Shown: positions 1-5,179 of the stretch, piece by piece
How positions within the stretch are numbered: the first letter of the stretch is position 1
Layout: each line of letters opens with the position of its first letter
Assembly: GCA_937894465.1 (NCBI GenBank)
Contig: CALCRE010000139.1
Location: 1 to 5,179 of the forward strand
Length of the DNA: 5,179 nt
Source: an uncultured Clostridia bacterium
GTDB lineage: Bacteria; Bacillota; Clostridia; JAAYHZ01
Reading direction: 5' to 3'
Notes under the pieces: model-generated
Seen by the model: only the letters and a program-made list of their open reading frames with translations
Databases searched by the model: none
Told to the model about the DNA's origin: nothing
Program-made: the position numbers and the translations under genes

Positions 1-47
1 TATTACATACTGACGGAAATAATGTCGATTTATTTAATTTGATTCTT

Positions 48-69
48 CACAACTGATACACAACTTGTA
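48..69 (+). repeat. Tandem 11-bp repeat abutting the murT promoter
   Basis: Two head-to-tail copies, CACAACTGATA (48-58) and CACAACTTGTA (59-69), match at 9 of 11 positions, including the first seven. The period of 11 bases is about one helical turn, and the second copy runs into the -35 hexamer. This arrangement would suit a regulator binding one face of the DNA. No known operator is recognised, and chance in A+T-rich DNA is possible. Confidence 0.4.
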
Positions 70-93
70 AACTTTACTTTCGACGTTTATAAT
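65..93 (+). promoter_or_regulatory. Sigma-A-type promoter of murT-gatD
   Basis: TTGTAA (65-70) and a perfect TATAAT (88-93) are separated by 17 bases, the ideal spacing for the housekeeping sigma factor. Transcription should start near base 100. That leaves a leader of about 50 bases before the ATG at 152. It also puts the upstream in-frame ATG at 98 at or before the transcript start, so that ATG is unlikely to be used. Confidence 0.8.
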
Positions 94-151
94 ATGGATG
101 AATAACTTTTGTTGTTATTTATTGATTTTATCTTATTTTTGTGGAGAGTAT

Positions 152-1537
152 ATGAAATTATTTGCGACAGTTTTAATGGTAAAAATTCTTGTAAAGATGC
201 TACAAATCTTTAAATCAGGTGGTACATCCCTTCCGGGTAAACTGGCAACAAGAATATATCCGAATGTTCTATCTGTCATTTCTCGTCGTATTAAAATTGT
301 GATGGTCACAGGTACGAATGGTAAAACCACAACTGTCCGCATGATTGCAGAAATTCTGGAGAAACACGACTTTTCCTTTATAACCAATAAATCAGGAGCA
401 AATTTGCAAAGTGGTATTACTACTACTTTACTAAATGCCATGAAATTAGACGGTCGATTTCAAGAGGAATATGCGTTATTGGAAATTGATGAGGCGGCTT
501 TTAAAACTGTCTGTCCTTTGTTAAAACCGGATTTTGTTGTTGTCACTAACTTTTTTAGGGACCAGTTGGATCGTTTCGGAGAATTATACACCACCCTATC
601 CGGTGTAAAAACCGGCATAAAAAATAGTGAAGAAACTGTCTTGATTTTAAATGGAGACGACTCGTTTTGTTCTTCCATCGGAAAGGATCTTCCTAATAAA
701 GCTTATTATTACGGGACAAGTAGTATTTTATCCGATGATAACGATTATGGTGTAACCGACGGAAAGTATTGTATTTATTGCAAATCCAAGTATTCCTATC
801 ATCATCGTACTTACGGTCATTTAGGCAACTTTTATTGTCCCGAATGCGGATACCGCCGCCCCGAGCTTGTAGTAAGCCTCAGTGAACCACCGATCATGTC
901 AGATACTGTTACTAAGATCAGGTTATCCGTTGCTCGACAAGACCATGAACAGACGCTAGAAGGAGTTATTCCTGTTCCCGGTAAATACAACGTCTATAAT
1001 GCCGTAGCTGCCATGACTTTCAGCTTAGCTGCCGGGATGGAACTTGAAAAGAGCATGGAAGCCATATCGGAATTTGAAATTGGATTCGGCAGAATGGAGG
1101 ACATTGCAATTGGTAATAAGACACTGAGAATTGTATTGGTTAAAAACGCAATTGGCTTCAACCAAGTTTTGGATCTGTTTTGCTCGAATAACAAACCTTA
1201 TCCTGTTGCTATGATTATCAATGATTTAATCGCAGATGGAACCGATGTTTCATGGTTATGGGATGTTGATTTTGAAAAACTCACTGTCGTTCAGGATTCT
1301 ATACCGGCATTTTATGCATCCGGTATCCGAGGAGAAGATATGATGATACGTTTAAAATATGCGGGTTTGAATATGAGAAAAGTATCATTGATCAAAGATT
1401 ATATCATGTTGGTGGACAAGGGTTTAAAAGCCACTCCAGATAACGGTTATTTTTATGTATTCCCTACCTATACCGCATTAATGGGATTTAGAAAGTTATT
1501 AGTTAAAAAATTTGGAATCAAGAAATTTTGGAAGTGA
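152..1537 (+). CDS. murT: Lipid II isoglutaminyl synthase, Mur-ligase-like subunit MurT
   Basis: MurT forms a cytoplasmic complex with GatD that amidates the alpha-carboxyl of D-Glu in lipid II, giving D-isoglutamine. MurT activates the carboxyl group with ATP. The 461-residue protein opens with the family's GGTSLPG segment (about 24-30). It then has the P-loop TGTNGKTTT (53-61), EIDEAAF (111-117), NFFRDQLDRFGE (133-144), PGKYNVYNA (276-284) and GFGRMED (311-317). The Cys4 zinc ribbon that marks MurT among Mur ligases is C207/C210/C229/C232. The C-terminal DUF1727 domain carries NDLIADGTDVSWLWD (357-371), the Asp-rich region that in Staphylococcus aureus is proposed to complete the GatD catalytic triad. 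The start at 152 is chosen because GGAG (143-146) lies 5 bases upstream and the promoter excludes the ATG at 98. Position 333 is Ala in a motif I recall as KNPxGxNQ. gatD follows directly, which supports the call. Confidence 0.95.
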   Translation: MKLFATVLMVKILVKMLQIFKSGGTSLPGKLATRIYPNVLSVISRRIKIVMVTGTNGKTTTVRMIAEILEKHDFSFITNKSGANLQSGITTTLLNAMKLDGRFQEEYALLEIDEAAFKTVCPLLKPDFVVVTNFFRDQLDRFGELYTTLSGVKTGIKNSEETVLILNGDDSFCSSIGKDLPNKAYYYGTSSILSDDNDYGVTDGKYCIYCKSKYSYHHRTYGHLGNFYCPECGYRRPELVVSLSEPPIMSDTVTKIRLSVARQDHEQTLEGVIPVPGKYNVYNAVAAMTFSLAAGMELEKSMEAISEFEIGFGRMEDIAIGNKTLRIVLVKNAIGFNQVLDLFCSNNKPYPVAMIINDLIADGTDVSWLWDVDFEKLTVVQDSIPAFYASGIRGEDMMIRLKYAGLNMRKVSLIKDYIMLVDKGLKATPDNGYFYVFPTYTALMGFRKLLVKKFGIKKFWK

Positions 1538-1540
1538 GGA
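1536..1540 (+). promoter_or_regulatory. gatD ribosome binding site overlapping the murT stop
   Basis: GAGGA at 1536-1540 overlaps the murT TGA stop (1535-1537) and ends 5 bases before the ATG at 1546. This favours 1546 over the in-frame TTG at 1528, which would add six poorly conserved residues and overlap murT. Ribosomes ending murT would be placed to start gatD, consistent with balanced synthesis of the two subunits. Confidence 0.75.
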
Positions 1541-1545
1541 ATCGG

Positions 1546-2286
1546 ATGTATTCAATATGTATTTGTCATTTGTACCCTGACCTATTGAACATGTACGGTG
1601 ACAGAGGAAATGTCATTGCATTACAAAAAAGATGTTTATGGAGAGGTATTGATATCGTGCTTTACGATATCGCTTTATACCAATTATTTAATCCTGATGA
1701 GTGTGATATCCTTTTTATCGGAGGCGGACAGGATTTTGAGCAAGAAATTATTATGTCTGATTACATGGAAAAAAGTACAGATATAAAAAGCTATATAGAA
1801 ACTGACGGTACTGTATTGGCCATTTGTGGCGGTTATCAAATGTTAGGGAATTATTATAAAACCGGTGATGGAAAAACCATTGAATTACCCGGTTTAATTA
1901 ATATAGAGACTGTCGGCACAAAGAATCGCCTGATCGGTAATCTTGTTTTTGAATGGGAAAATGACGTAACGGGACAAACGCACCGTATGGTCGGTTTTGA
2001 AAACCATTCCGGATTGACCTATTTAGGAGAAGGTGTTCAACCTTTGGGAAAGGTGTTGAAAGGTTTCGGAAACAACGGACAAGACGGATTGGAAGGTGCC
2101 CGATACAAGAATGTTTTTTGCTCTTATGCTCATGGAAGTCTGCTGCCCAAAAACCCTCAATTGGCTGACTACATTATCGCTTGCGCTATGAAAAGAAAGT
2201 ATCCGGATGCACCTGACCTGATTGAATTAGATAACCAATACGAAATGCAGGCCAATCAATCCATGATTAAAAGAATTTTAGGATAA
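1546..2286 (+). CDS. gatD: Lipid II isoglutaminyl synthase, glutamine amidotransferase subunit GatD
   Basis: GatD is the class I (triad-type, CobB/CobQ-like) glutaminase of the MurT-GatD complex. It hydrolyses glutamine and passes ammonia to the D-Glu carboxyl activated by MurT. The 246-residue length is close to the known S. aureus protein. Visible motifs are HLYPDLLNMYGDRGN (8-22), the oxyanion/glutamine-site segment IGGGQDFEQ (58-66), the nucleophile elbow AICGGYQMLG with Cys94, GFENHSG (150-156), and YAHGSLLPKNP with catalytic His196. The usual third triad residue is thought to come from MurT. Cys94 has the same number as the S. aureus nucleophile. The gene lies 8 bases after murT in the same operon and probably shares its promoter. 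No terminator is seen directly after its stop, so readthrough into the tRNA gene is possible. Confidence 0.95.
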   Translation: MYSICICHLYPDLLNMYGDRGNVIALQKRCLWRGIDIVLYDIALYQLFNPDECDILFIGGGQDFEQEIIMSDYMEKSTDIKSYIETDGTVLAICGGYQMLGNYYKTGDGKTIELPGLINIETVGTKNRLIGNLVFEWENDVTGQTHRMVGFENHSGLTYLGEGVQPLGKVLKGFGNNGQDGLEGARYKNVFCSYAHGSLLPKNPQLADYIIACAMKRKYPDAPDLIELDNQYEMQANQSMIKRILG

Positions 2287-2291
2287 AGGGC

Positions 2292-2320
2292 TTGATATTA
2301 TAGATACAAGGTGTTAAAAT
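2292..2320 (+). promoter_or_regulatory. Promoter of tRNA-Gln
   Basis: TTGATA (2292-2297) and TAAAAT (2315-2320) are separated by exactly 17 bases, five bases after the gatD stop. Predicted initiation is near 2327, about 10 bases before the mature tRNA 5' end. The tRNA can therefore be made independently of murT-gatD, with a very short leader for RNase P to remove. Confidence 0.75.
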
Positions 2321-2336
2321 ATCTCTGTTGCTCTGA

Positions 2337-2410
2337 TGCGGACTAGTGTAACGGTAGCACTAATGATTCTGGATCATTCTGTGAGGGTTCGAATCCTTCG
2401 TCCGCAGCCA
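2337..2410 (+). tRNA. tRNA-Gln (anticodon CUG), CCA encoded
   Basis: A full cloverleaf can be drawn by hand. The acceptor stem is TGCGGAC (2337-2343) with GTCCGCA (2400-2406). The D arm is GTGT/GCAC. The anticodon stem is AATGA/TCATT around the loop TTCTGGA, with CTG at 2369-2371. The T arm is GAGGG/CCTTC around TTCGAAT, and the variable loop has four bases. All pairs are Watson-Crick except wobbles in the D and T stems. The U1-A72 closing pair and discriminator G73 (2407) fit bacterial glutamine tRNA identity. The 3' CCA (2408-2410) is encoded. The tRNA decodes CAG codons. Confidence 0.95.
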
Positions 2411-2424
2411 CCATAATTTGTCGT

Positions 2425-2460
2425 AAGAAGTCGATTGTTTTGCAGTCGACTTCTTTTAAT
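2425..2460 (+). terminator. Intrinsic terminator after tRNA-Gln
   Basis: AAGAAGTCGA (2425-2434) pairs perfectly with TCGACTTCTT (2446-2455). The stem can extend inward by a G-U, a U-A and a G-C pair to leave a five-base loop (2438-2442). The 3' arm ends in TTCTTTTAAT, giving the U-rich tail. It ends the tRNA transcript and any readthrough from gatD. Confidence 0.85.
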
Positions 2461-2465
2461 TTATA

Positions 2466-2474
2466 TGATAAAAT
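2466..2474 (+). promoter_or_regulatory. Possible extended -10 promoter of the methyltransferase gene
   Basis: TGATAAAAT matches an extended -10 (TGnTAAAAT) placed directly after the tRNA terminator tail and about 40 bases before the start codon. No convincing -35 is seen; a poor TTGCAG lies at 2440-2445 inside the terminator hairpin. A promoter here is needed if the upstream terminator is efficient. Confidence 0.4.
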
Positions 2475-2513
2475 ATTTTGCTATATTTTTTTATATCAAG
2501 GGAGGTAAACACT

Positions 2514-3278
2514 ATGGATTTTAGAAAGGTTTTTGATAGTATCCCAAAACAATTTGATGAATGGAGACCACGATATTGTGATGAACTTTTTGCAGATTTA
2601 ATAGAATACGCAAAGCTTGATTCTGAAAAAACTGCTCTTGAAGTCGGTCCCGGTACAGGTCAAGCCACTGAACCTATATTAAAGTCAGGTTGTTCGTATT
2701 TTGCGATAGAGTTAGGTGAAAATTTTACGAATTTTATGACAAATAAGTTCAAGCATTATAAAAATTTTCATATCACAAACGCTGACTTTGAAACTTATAA
2801 TTTTATAAGTAACAGCTTTGATTTGGTATATTCAGCCGCAGCTTTTCAATGGATACCGGAGAAAGTCGGATATCCCAAAGCGTATGATATATTAAAAAGT
2901 AACGGAACGTTTGCTATGTTTATGATGCGGCCTGATATACAGCCCGGTGGTGGATATACTGATGAGCCGTTATATACCAAAATACAAGAAGTATATTCCG
3001 CTTTCTTCCATCCGGAAACGAAATATAAATGTAATTTGGATTATGATGCACGTGGCAAATACGGTTTTGTTAATCTTGAATGTCGTGAGTACCGCAAAAC
3101 AAGAGAGTATAGCGCCGATGATTATGTTTCTTTAATTAGCACTCACTCCGACCATATAACGTTAAAAGAACCATACAAGACAAAGTTTTATGAAGGAATT
3201 AAAGAGGTAATACGTAATTTTGGCAACAAAATAACGTTATATGACAAAATCACAATGTATTTAGCGAGAAAACCATAA
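2514..3278 (+). CDS. Class I SAM-dependent methyltransferase, substrate unknown
   Basis: A 254-residue Rossmann-fold methyltransferase of the Methyltransf_11/25 type, expected to be cytosolic. SAM-binding motif I is LEVGPGTGQ (42-50), preceded by an N-terminal helix region with FDEWRPRY (14-21). The acidic residue at the end of beta-2 that holds the SAM ribose is Glu66 in AIELGEN. Asp91 in NADFE fits the adenine-contact motif, and FDLVYSAAAFQWI (102-114) is motif IV. The C-terminal half has a tyrosine- and charge-rich lid (about 190-230) that probably shapes the acceptor site but does not identify it. There is no signal peptide or membrane segment. The ATG at 2514 is chosen because AGGGAGG (2499-2505) lies 8 bases upstream; the in-frame TTG at 2478 would place that site inside the gene. 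It stands alone between a terminator and convergent genes, so context gives no pathway. Confidence 0.88.
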   Translation: MDFRKVFDSIPKQFDEWRPRYCDELFADLIEYAKLDSEKTALEVGPGTGQATEPILKSGCSYFAIELGENFTNFMTNKFKHYKNFHITNADFETYNFISNSFDLVYSAAAFQWIPEKVGYPKAYDILKSNGTFAMFMMRPDIQPGGGYTDEPLYTKIQEVYSAFFHPETKYKCNLDYDARGKYGFVNLECREYRKTREYSADDYVSLISTHSDHITLKEPYKTKFYEGIKEVIRNFGNKITLYDKITMYLARKP

Positions 3279-3351
3279 CTTTGCAGTATGAACATAATGT
3301 TATGCTGATGACTGCATCTATTTCGTTACCTTTTACAAATAACCTGCAAAG
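3279..3351 (+). repeat. Competing inverted repeats after the methyltransferase gene
   Basis: CTTTGCAG (3279-3286), directly after the methyltransferase stop, is the exact reverse complement of CTGCAAAG (3344-3351). The overlapping TGCAGT (3282-3287) is the reverse complement of ACTGCA (3311-3316), which encloses a further palindrome CATAA-TG-TTATG (3293-3304). The left arm can therefore fold into a short local hairpin or a long-range stem, but not both. No reading frame is evident. The role is unknown: 3' UTR structure, a small-element remnant, or chance. Confidence 0.5.
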
Positions 3352-3389
3352 AAAAAGTGCCGATAAGAAAATTATACGGCATATTTTTT
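3352..3389. terminator. Probable bidirectional terminator between convergent genes
   Basis: TGCCGATAA (3358-3366) pairs with TTATACGGCA (3372-3381), with one bulged A and a GAAAA loop. On the + strand the stem is followed by TATTTTTTA, serving the methyltransferase gene. On the - strand it is followed by CTTTTTCTTT, serving the DsrE-family gene. The stem is only moderately stable, but its placement between two gene ends, with a T-run on each side, fits. Confidence 0.65.
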
Positions 3390-3738
3390 AGGGTTTTATA
3401 TAAACGAAACCCTCACTTTGTCGCTTTACAATTTCAACAACTCCGGATGGTACGACTTCCACAAGAGGTATAATCCTTTCTTTCTCGAGACCTAAGCTTT
3501 TTAATGCATTATTACAAGCAACGAATTTTACTCCTTTTTTATGTAAGGTTATCATTAAATTTTTATTTGCATAGAGTTCTTGATTCAAGTCATAATATTG
3601 AACAGCTTCCCCATTGGCCACAACCTCAATATGTAATTCATCATGTTCCATTCCGGCTAACAAATTACTGACATTAGCTAATAAGATCTTCCACTTATTC
3701 AGTTCGTCTATATGAAACAGCACCTTATACTCCGACAT
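3388..3738 (-). CDS. DsrE-family protein (COG1416-like)
   Basis: A 116-residue protein with the alternating beta/alpha pattern of the DsrE/DsrF/TusD fold. It starts with a KVLFHI strand (5-10) and a KWKILLANVSNLL helix, then IEVVANGEAV (37-46) and VKFVACNNALKSLGL (70-84), and ends in VEVVPSGVVEIVKRQSEGFVYIKP-type sequence. Cys75 lies where this family has its conserved cysteine, which in DsrE and TusD relatives carries sulfur as a persulfide. The function of stand-alone clostridial members is not established, so a role in sulfur relay is only an inference. There is no signal peptide or membrane segment, so it is cytosolic. The ATG at 3738 has GGAG (3743-3746 on the complement) four bases upstream; a stronger GGGGG run lies further off. 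It follows the 5'-nucleotidase gene by 51 bases without a clear terminator, so the two are probably co-transcribed. Confidence 0.85.
   Translation of the reverse strand: MSEYKVLFHIDELNKWKILLANVSNLLAGMEHDELHIEVVANGEAVQYYDLNQELYANKNLMITLHKKGVKFVACNNALKSLGLEKERIIPLVEVVPSGVVEIVKRQSEGFVYIKP
3390..3413. repeat. Inverted repeat within the last codons of the DsrE-family gene
   Basis: AGGGTTT (3390-3396) is the exact reverse complement of AAACCCT (3407-3413), with a ten-base loop. It covers the final codons of the - strand gene and lies just beyond the + strand T-run of the terminator. It lacks a U-tail in either direction, so it is not a terminator itself. It may stabilise an mRNA 3' end or be incidental to coding. 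Confidence 0.45.
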
Positions 3739-3789
3739 AATACTCCAATCCCCCTTTAGGTTTTTTTATAAAGTTTTACAGAATAGCTT

Positions 3790-5179
3790 TTACTTTTTTA
3801 CAGGTATTCTGAGAACTTGTGTAATATAGATAACATCCGGATCTTTTATAATACGTTTATTCAGCTCAAATAATTCTACATACCTTGTTCCGTCTCCAAA
3901 ATATTTAACAGCAATACCCCACAATGTATCACCTTTTACAACCGTGTATGTCACATCGGATTCTTTCGGATCCTCTTTTGTACCGGGTTCATTTGTAATG
4001 GTAATCCGTCCTACCGGTTTACCATACTTTTCTTCGCTGATGACACCGTCATATACTTTCTTGGTATAGTTGATCAGAGCATCTTCAAGCGCGACATAAG
4101 TATTATAACATTCTAAGCTCTTAAACAAATAGTAGGTATCGCCGCCTGCTGCAAGAAAATCATTTGTCGCGACGGTATAGGTCTTGTTAAGATCCAATGC
4201 CTCACCGGCAATTTTCACATCGGTGATACGTGCTCCCGGTTTCGCGGGTGCAAAATAGGTTGAATCCGGATATTGTTCTCCATTGATATAAGGAATACTT
4301 GTGTTAAGTGTAAACTCTATACCTGCCACCTGTGGGAATGCACCTAAAGAAGCAGGTGTACTGAATGTGGATGCTTCAAGGATTTCCAATAATTGTGCCC
4401 CGGTGACCTTCACAGTGGCAATGGTATTACCATAAGGGAAAACAGTTTTCATGTCCTTCATGGTGACATGACCCTTCTTTATAGAAGCTCTGATACCGCC
4501 ACCGTTTGTGATTGCCGCATCAACCTTATCACTTACTGCTTGTTGCGCACTCCATAAAATGGCGTCTGCTGCATAATCACCTAAGTTTGTCTCTTGAGTC
4601 CTAACACCCGGTGCTCTGTTTCCATCTAAATAACTCTCTGTTTTTGCAAATACTTCAGAAAGTTTAGAATCAATTTCTTCTGCTACCATCCTTATTTTAA
4701 TATCTACGACTTGATCTACACTGTGATAGTCTTTTGCAGATATGAGTCCGGACTCTATATTTTTATCATCGATGATCACAACACCGGCATGACTTAGCTT
4801 TGTTCCTGCTGATGTTAAAATGGTATCATTTTTCTTCTCTCCATCTAAAACACTATGGCTGTGACCATCGATTACCACATCAATTCCTTCTACATTTTCT
4901 ATGAGATCAACAGATGAGTTTGGTGCACTACCTTCATCTATGCCAAGATGGGCAATTGCAATGATATATTTTGCTCCTACTTTTTTCAATTGTTCAACTT
5001 GTTGACGAGCTGTCTCAAACATTCCATCTCCTGCGAGGAACTTGAGCAAAGCTACATTTTCCGGACTTGCCTTTGTCATGGTTTCCGGAGAAGTTAAGCC
5101 AAATATACCTACTTTACCGATTACAGTTTCAACGATGATGGAATCATCAAAAACAGGTTCTCCGGTGGCTTTATCTAAT
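3790..5179 (-). CDS. 5'-nucleotidase/metallophosphatase with C-terminal LysM domain (N-terminus outside window)
   Basis: A UshA/YfkN-family enzyme that removes phosphate from nucleotides or related esters with a two-metal centre. The frame stays open to the window edge, giving 462 visible residues (numbered from the codon at 5178-5176). The internal ATG at 5079 is not the start, because conserved KVGIFGLTSPET lies before it. The visible part of the phosphoesterase domain has AIAHLG (His77) and GHSH (105-108), matching metal ligands of UshA. The first metal motifs and any signal peptide lie outside the window. The 5'-nucleotidase C-terminal domain (about 190-395) shows NLGDYAADA, the phosphate/nucleotide-site NGGGIR (225-230), FPYGN (247-251), GAFPQVAG (279-286) and AAGGDTY. 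After a short acidic/Pro linker comes one LysM domain (about 411-460, starting YTVVKGDTLWGIA), which should hold the exported enzyme on peptidoglycan. There is no LPXTG or SLH anchor. A DsrE-family gene follows. Confidence 0.93.
   Translation of the reverse strand, partial: LDKATGEPVFDDSIIVETVIGKVGIFGLTSPETMTKASPENVALLKFLAGDGMFETARQQVEQLKKVGAKYIIAIAHLGIDEGSAPNSSVDLIENVEGIDVVIDGHSHSVLDGEKKNDTILTSAGTKLSHAGVVIIDDKNIESGLISAKDYHSVDQVVDIKIRMVAEEIDSKLSEVFAKTESYLDGNRAPGVRTQETNLGDYAADAILWSAQQAVSDKVDAAITNGGGIRASIKKGHVTMKDMKTVFPYGNTIATVKVTGAQLLEILEASTFSTPASLGAFPQVAGIEFTLNTSIPYINGEQYPDSTYFAPAKPGARITDVKIAGEALDLNKTYTVATNDFLAAGGDTYYLFKSLECYNTYVALEDALINYTKKVYDGVISEEKYGKPVGRITITNEPGTKEDPKESDVTYTVVKGDTLWGIAVKYFGDGTRYVELFELNKRIIKDPDVIYITQVLRIPVKK

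Noticed and set aside
1..47. Possible coding or RNA element at the left edge
   Set aside because: The A+T-rich stretch shows no open frame, hairpin or motif that I can support; it is most simply upstream intergenic sequence.
98..151. In-frame N-terminal extension of MurT from the ATG at 98
   Set aside because: The ATG coincides with the predicted transcription start and has no ribosome binding site. The 18 extra residues do not resemble MurT, while the ATG at 152 has a well-placed GGAG.
133..441. Minus-strand open frame opposite the start of murT
   Set aside because: It lies wholly antisense to strongly conserved MurT motifs, shows no recognisable domain and has no ribosome binding site of note.
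994..1194. Minus-strand open frame inside murT
   Set aside because: It is antisense to the conserved PGKYNVYNA-GFGRMED region, and its low-complexity hydrophobic product looks like a shadow of the real gene.
2393..2410. tRNA 3' end as an attachment site for an integrated element
   Set aside because: No second copy of the tRNA 3' end, no integrase gene and no phage-like genes are visible in the window.
2947..3135. Small + strand open frame inside the methyltransferase gene
   Set aside because: It is an out-of-frame overlap within a conserved coding region, with no ribosome binding site or family resemblance.
3739..3789. Terminator or separate promoter between the 5'-nucleotidase and DsrE-family genes
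   Set aside because: There is no stable hairpin with a T-run on the - strand. The TATAAA-like stretch lacks a credible -35, so co-transcription is the simpler reading.

Overview
The window looks like ordinary chromosome from a low-GC Gram-positive bacterium, most likely a member of the Clostridia (Lachnospiraceae-like). This rests on the A+T-rich sequence, strong GGAG-type ribosome binding sites, TTGnnn/TATAAT-type promoters, the murT-gatD pair, and the character of the methyltransferase and of the LysM-tailed 5'-nucleotidase. The genus is not determinable by eye.

Left part (1-2286, + strand): a good promoter drives a two-gene operon, murT-gatD. Together these encode the lipid II isoglutaminyl synthase, which amidates the D-Glu of the peptidoglycan stem peptide using glutamine as ammonia donor. 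The visible Mur-ligase motifs, the Cys4 zinc ribbon, the ADGTDVSW motif and the GatD Cys94/His196 pair are all present, so the complex should be active. The gatD ribosome binding site overlaps the murT stop codon.

Middle (2287-3387): a tRNA-Gln(CUG) gene with its own promoter and a strong intrinsic terminator. It is followed by a stand-alone class I SAM-dependent methyltransferase of unknown substrate (+ strand). Between this gene and the convergent genes to its right lies a structured stretch of about 110 bases, with competing inverted repeats and a probable bidirectional terminator.

Right part (3388-5179, - strand): a large 5'-nucleotidase/metallophosphatase with a C-terminal LysM domain, cut by the window edge so that its N-terminus is missing. 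It is followed 51 bases downstream by a small DsrE-family protein, probably in the same transcript.

The cell wall is a loose common theme: murT-gatD modify its precursor and the LysM nucleotidase probably binds it. Nothing in the window amounts to a clear new system. The points most worth checking are the 5'-nucleotidase/DsrE pairing, the competing hairpins after the methyltransferase, and the tandem 11-base repeat touching the murT promoter.
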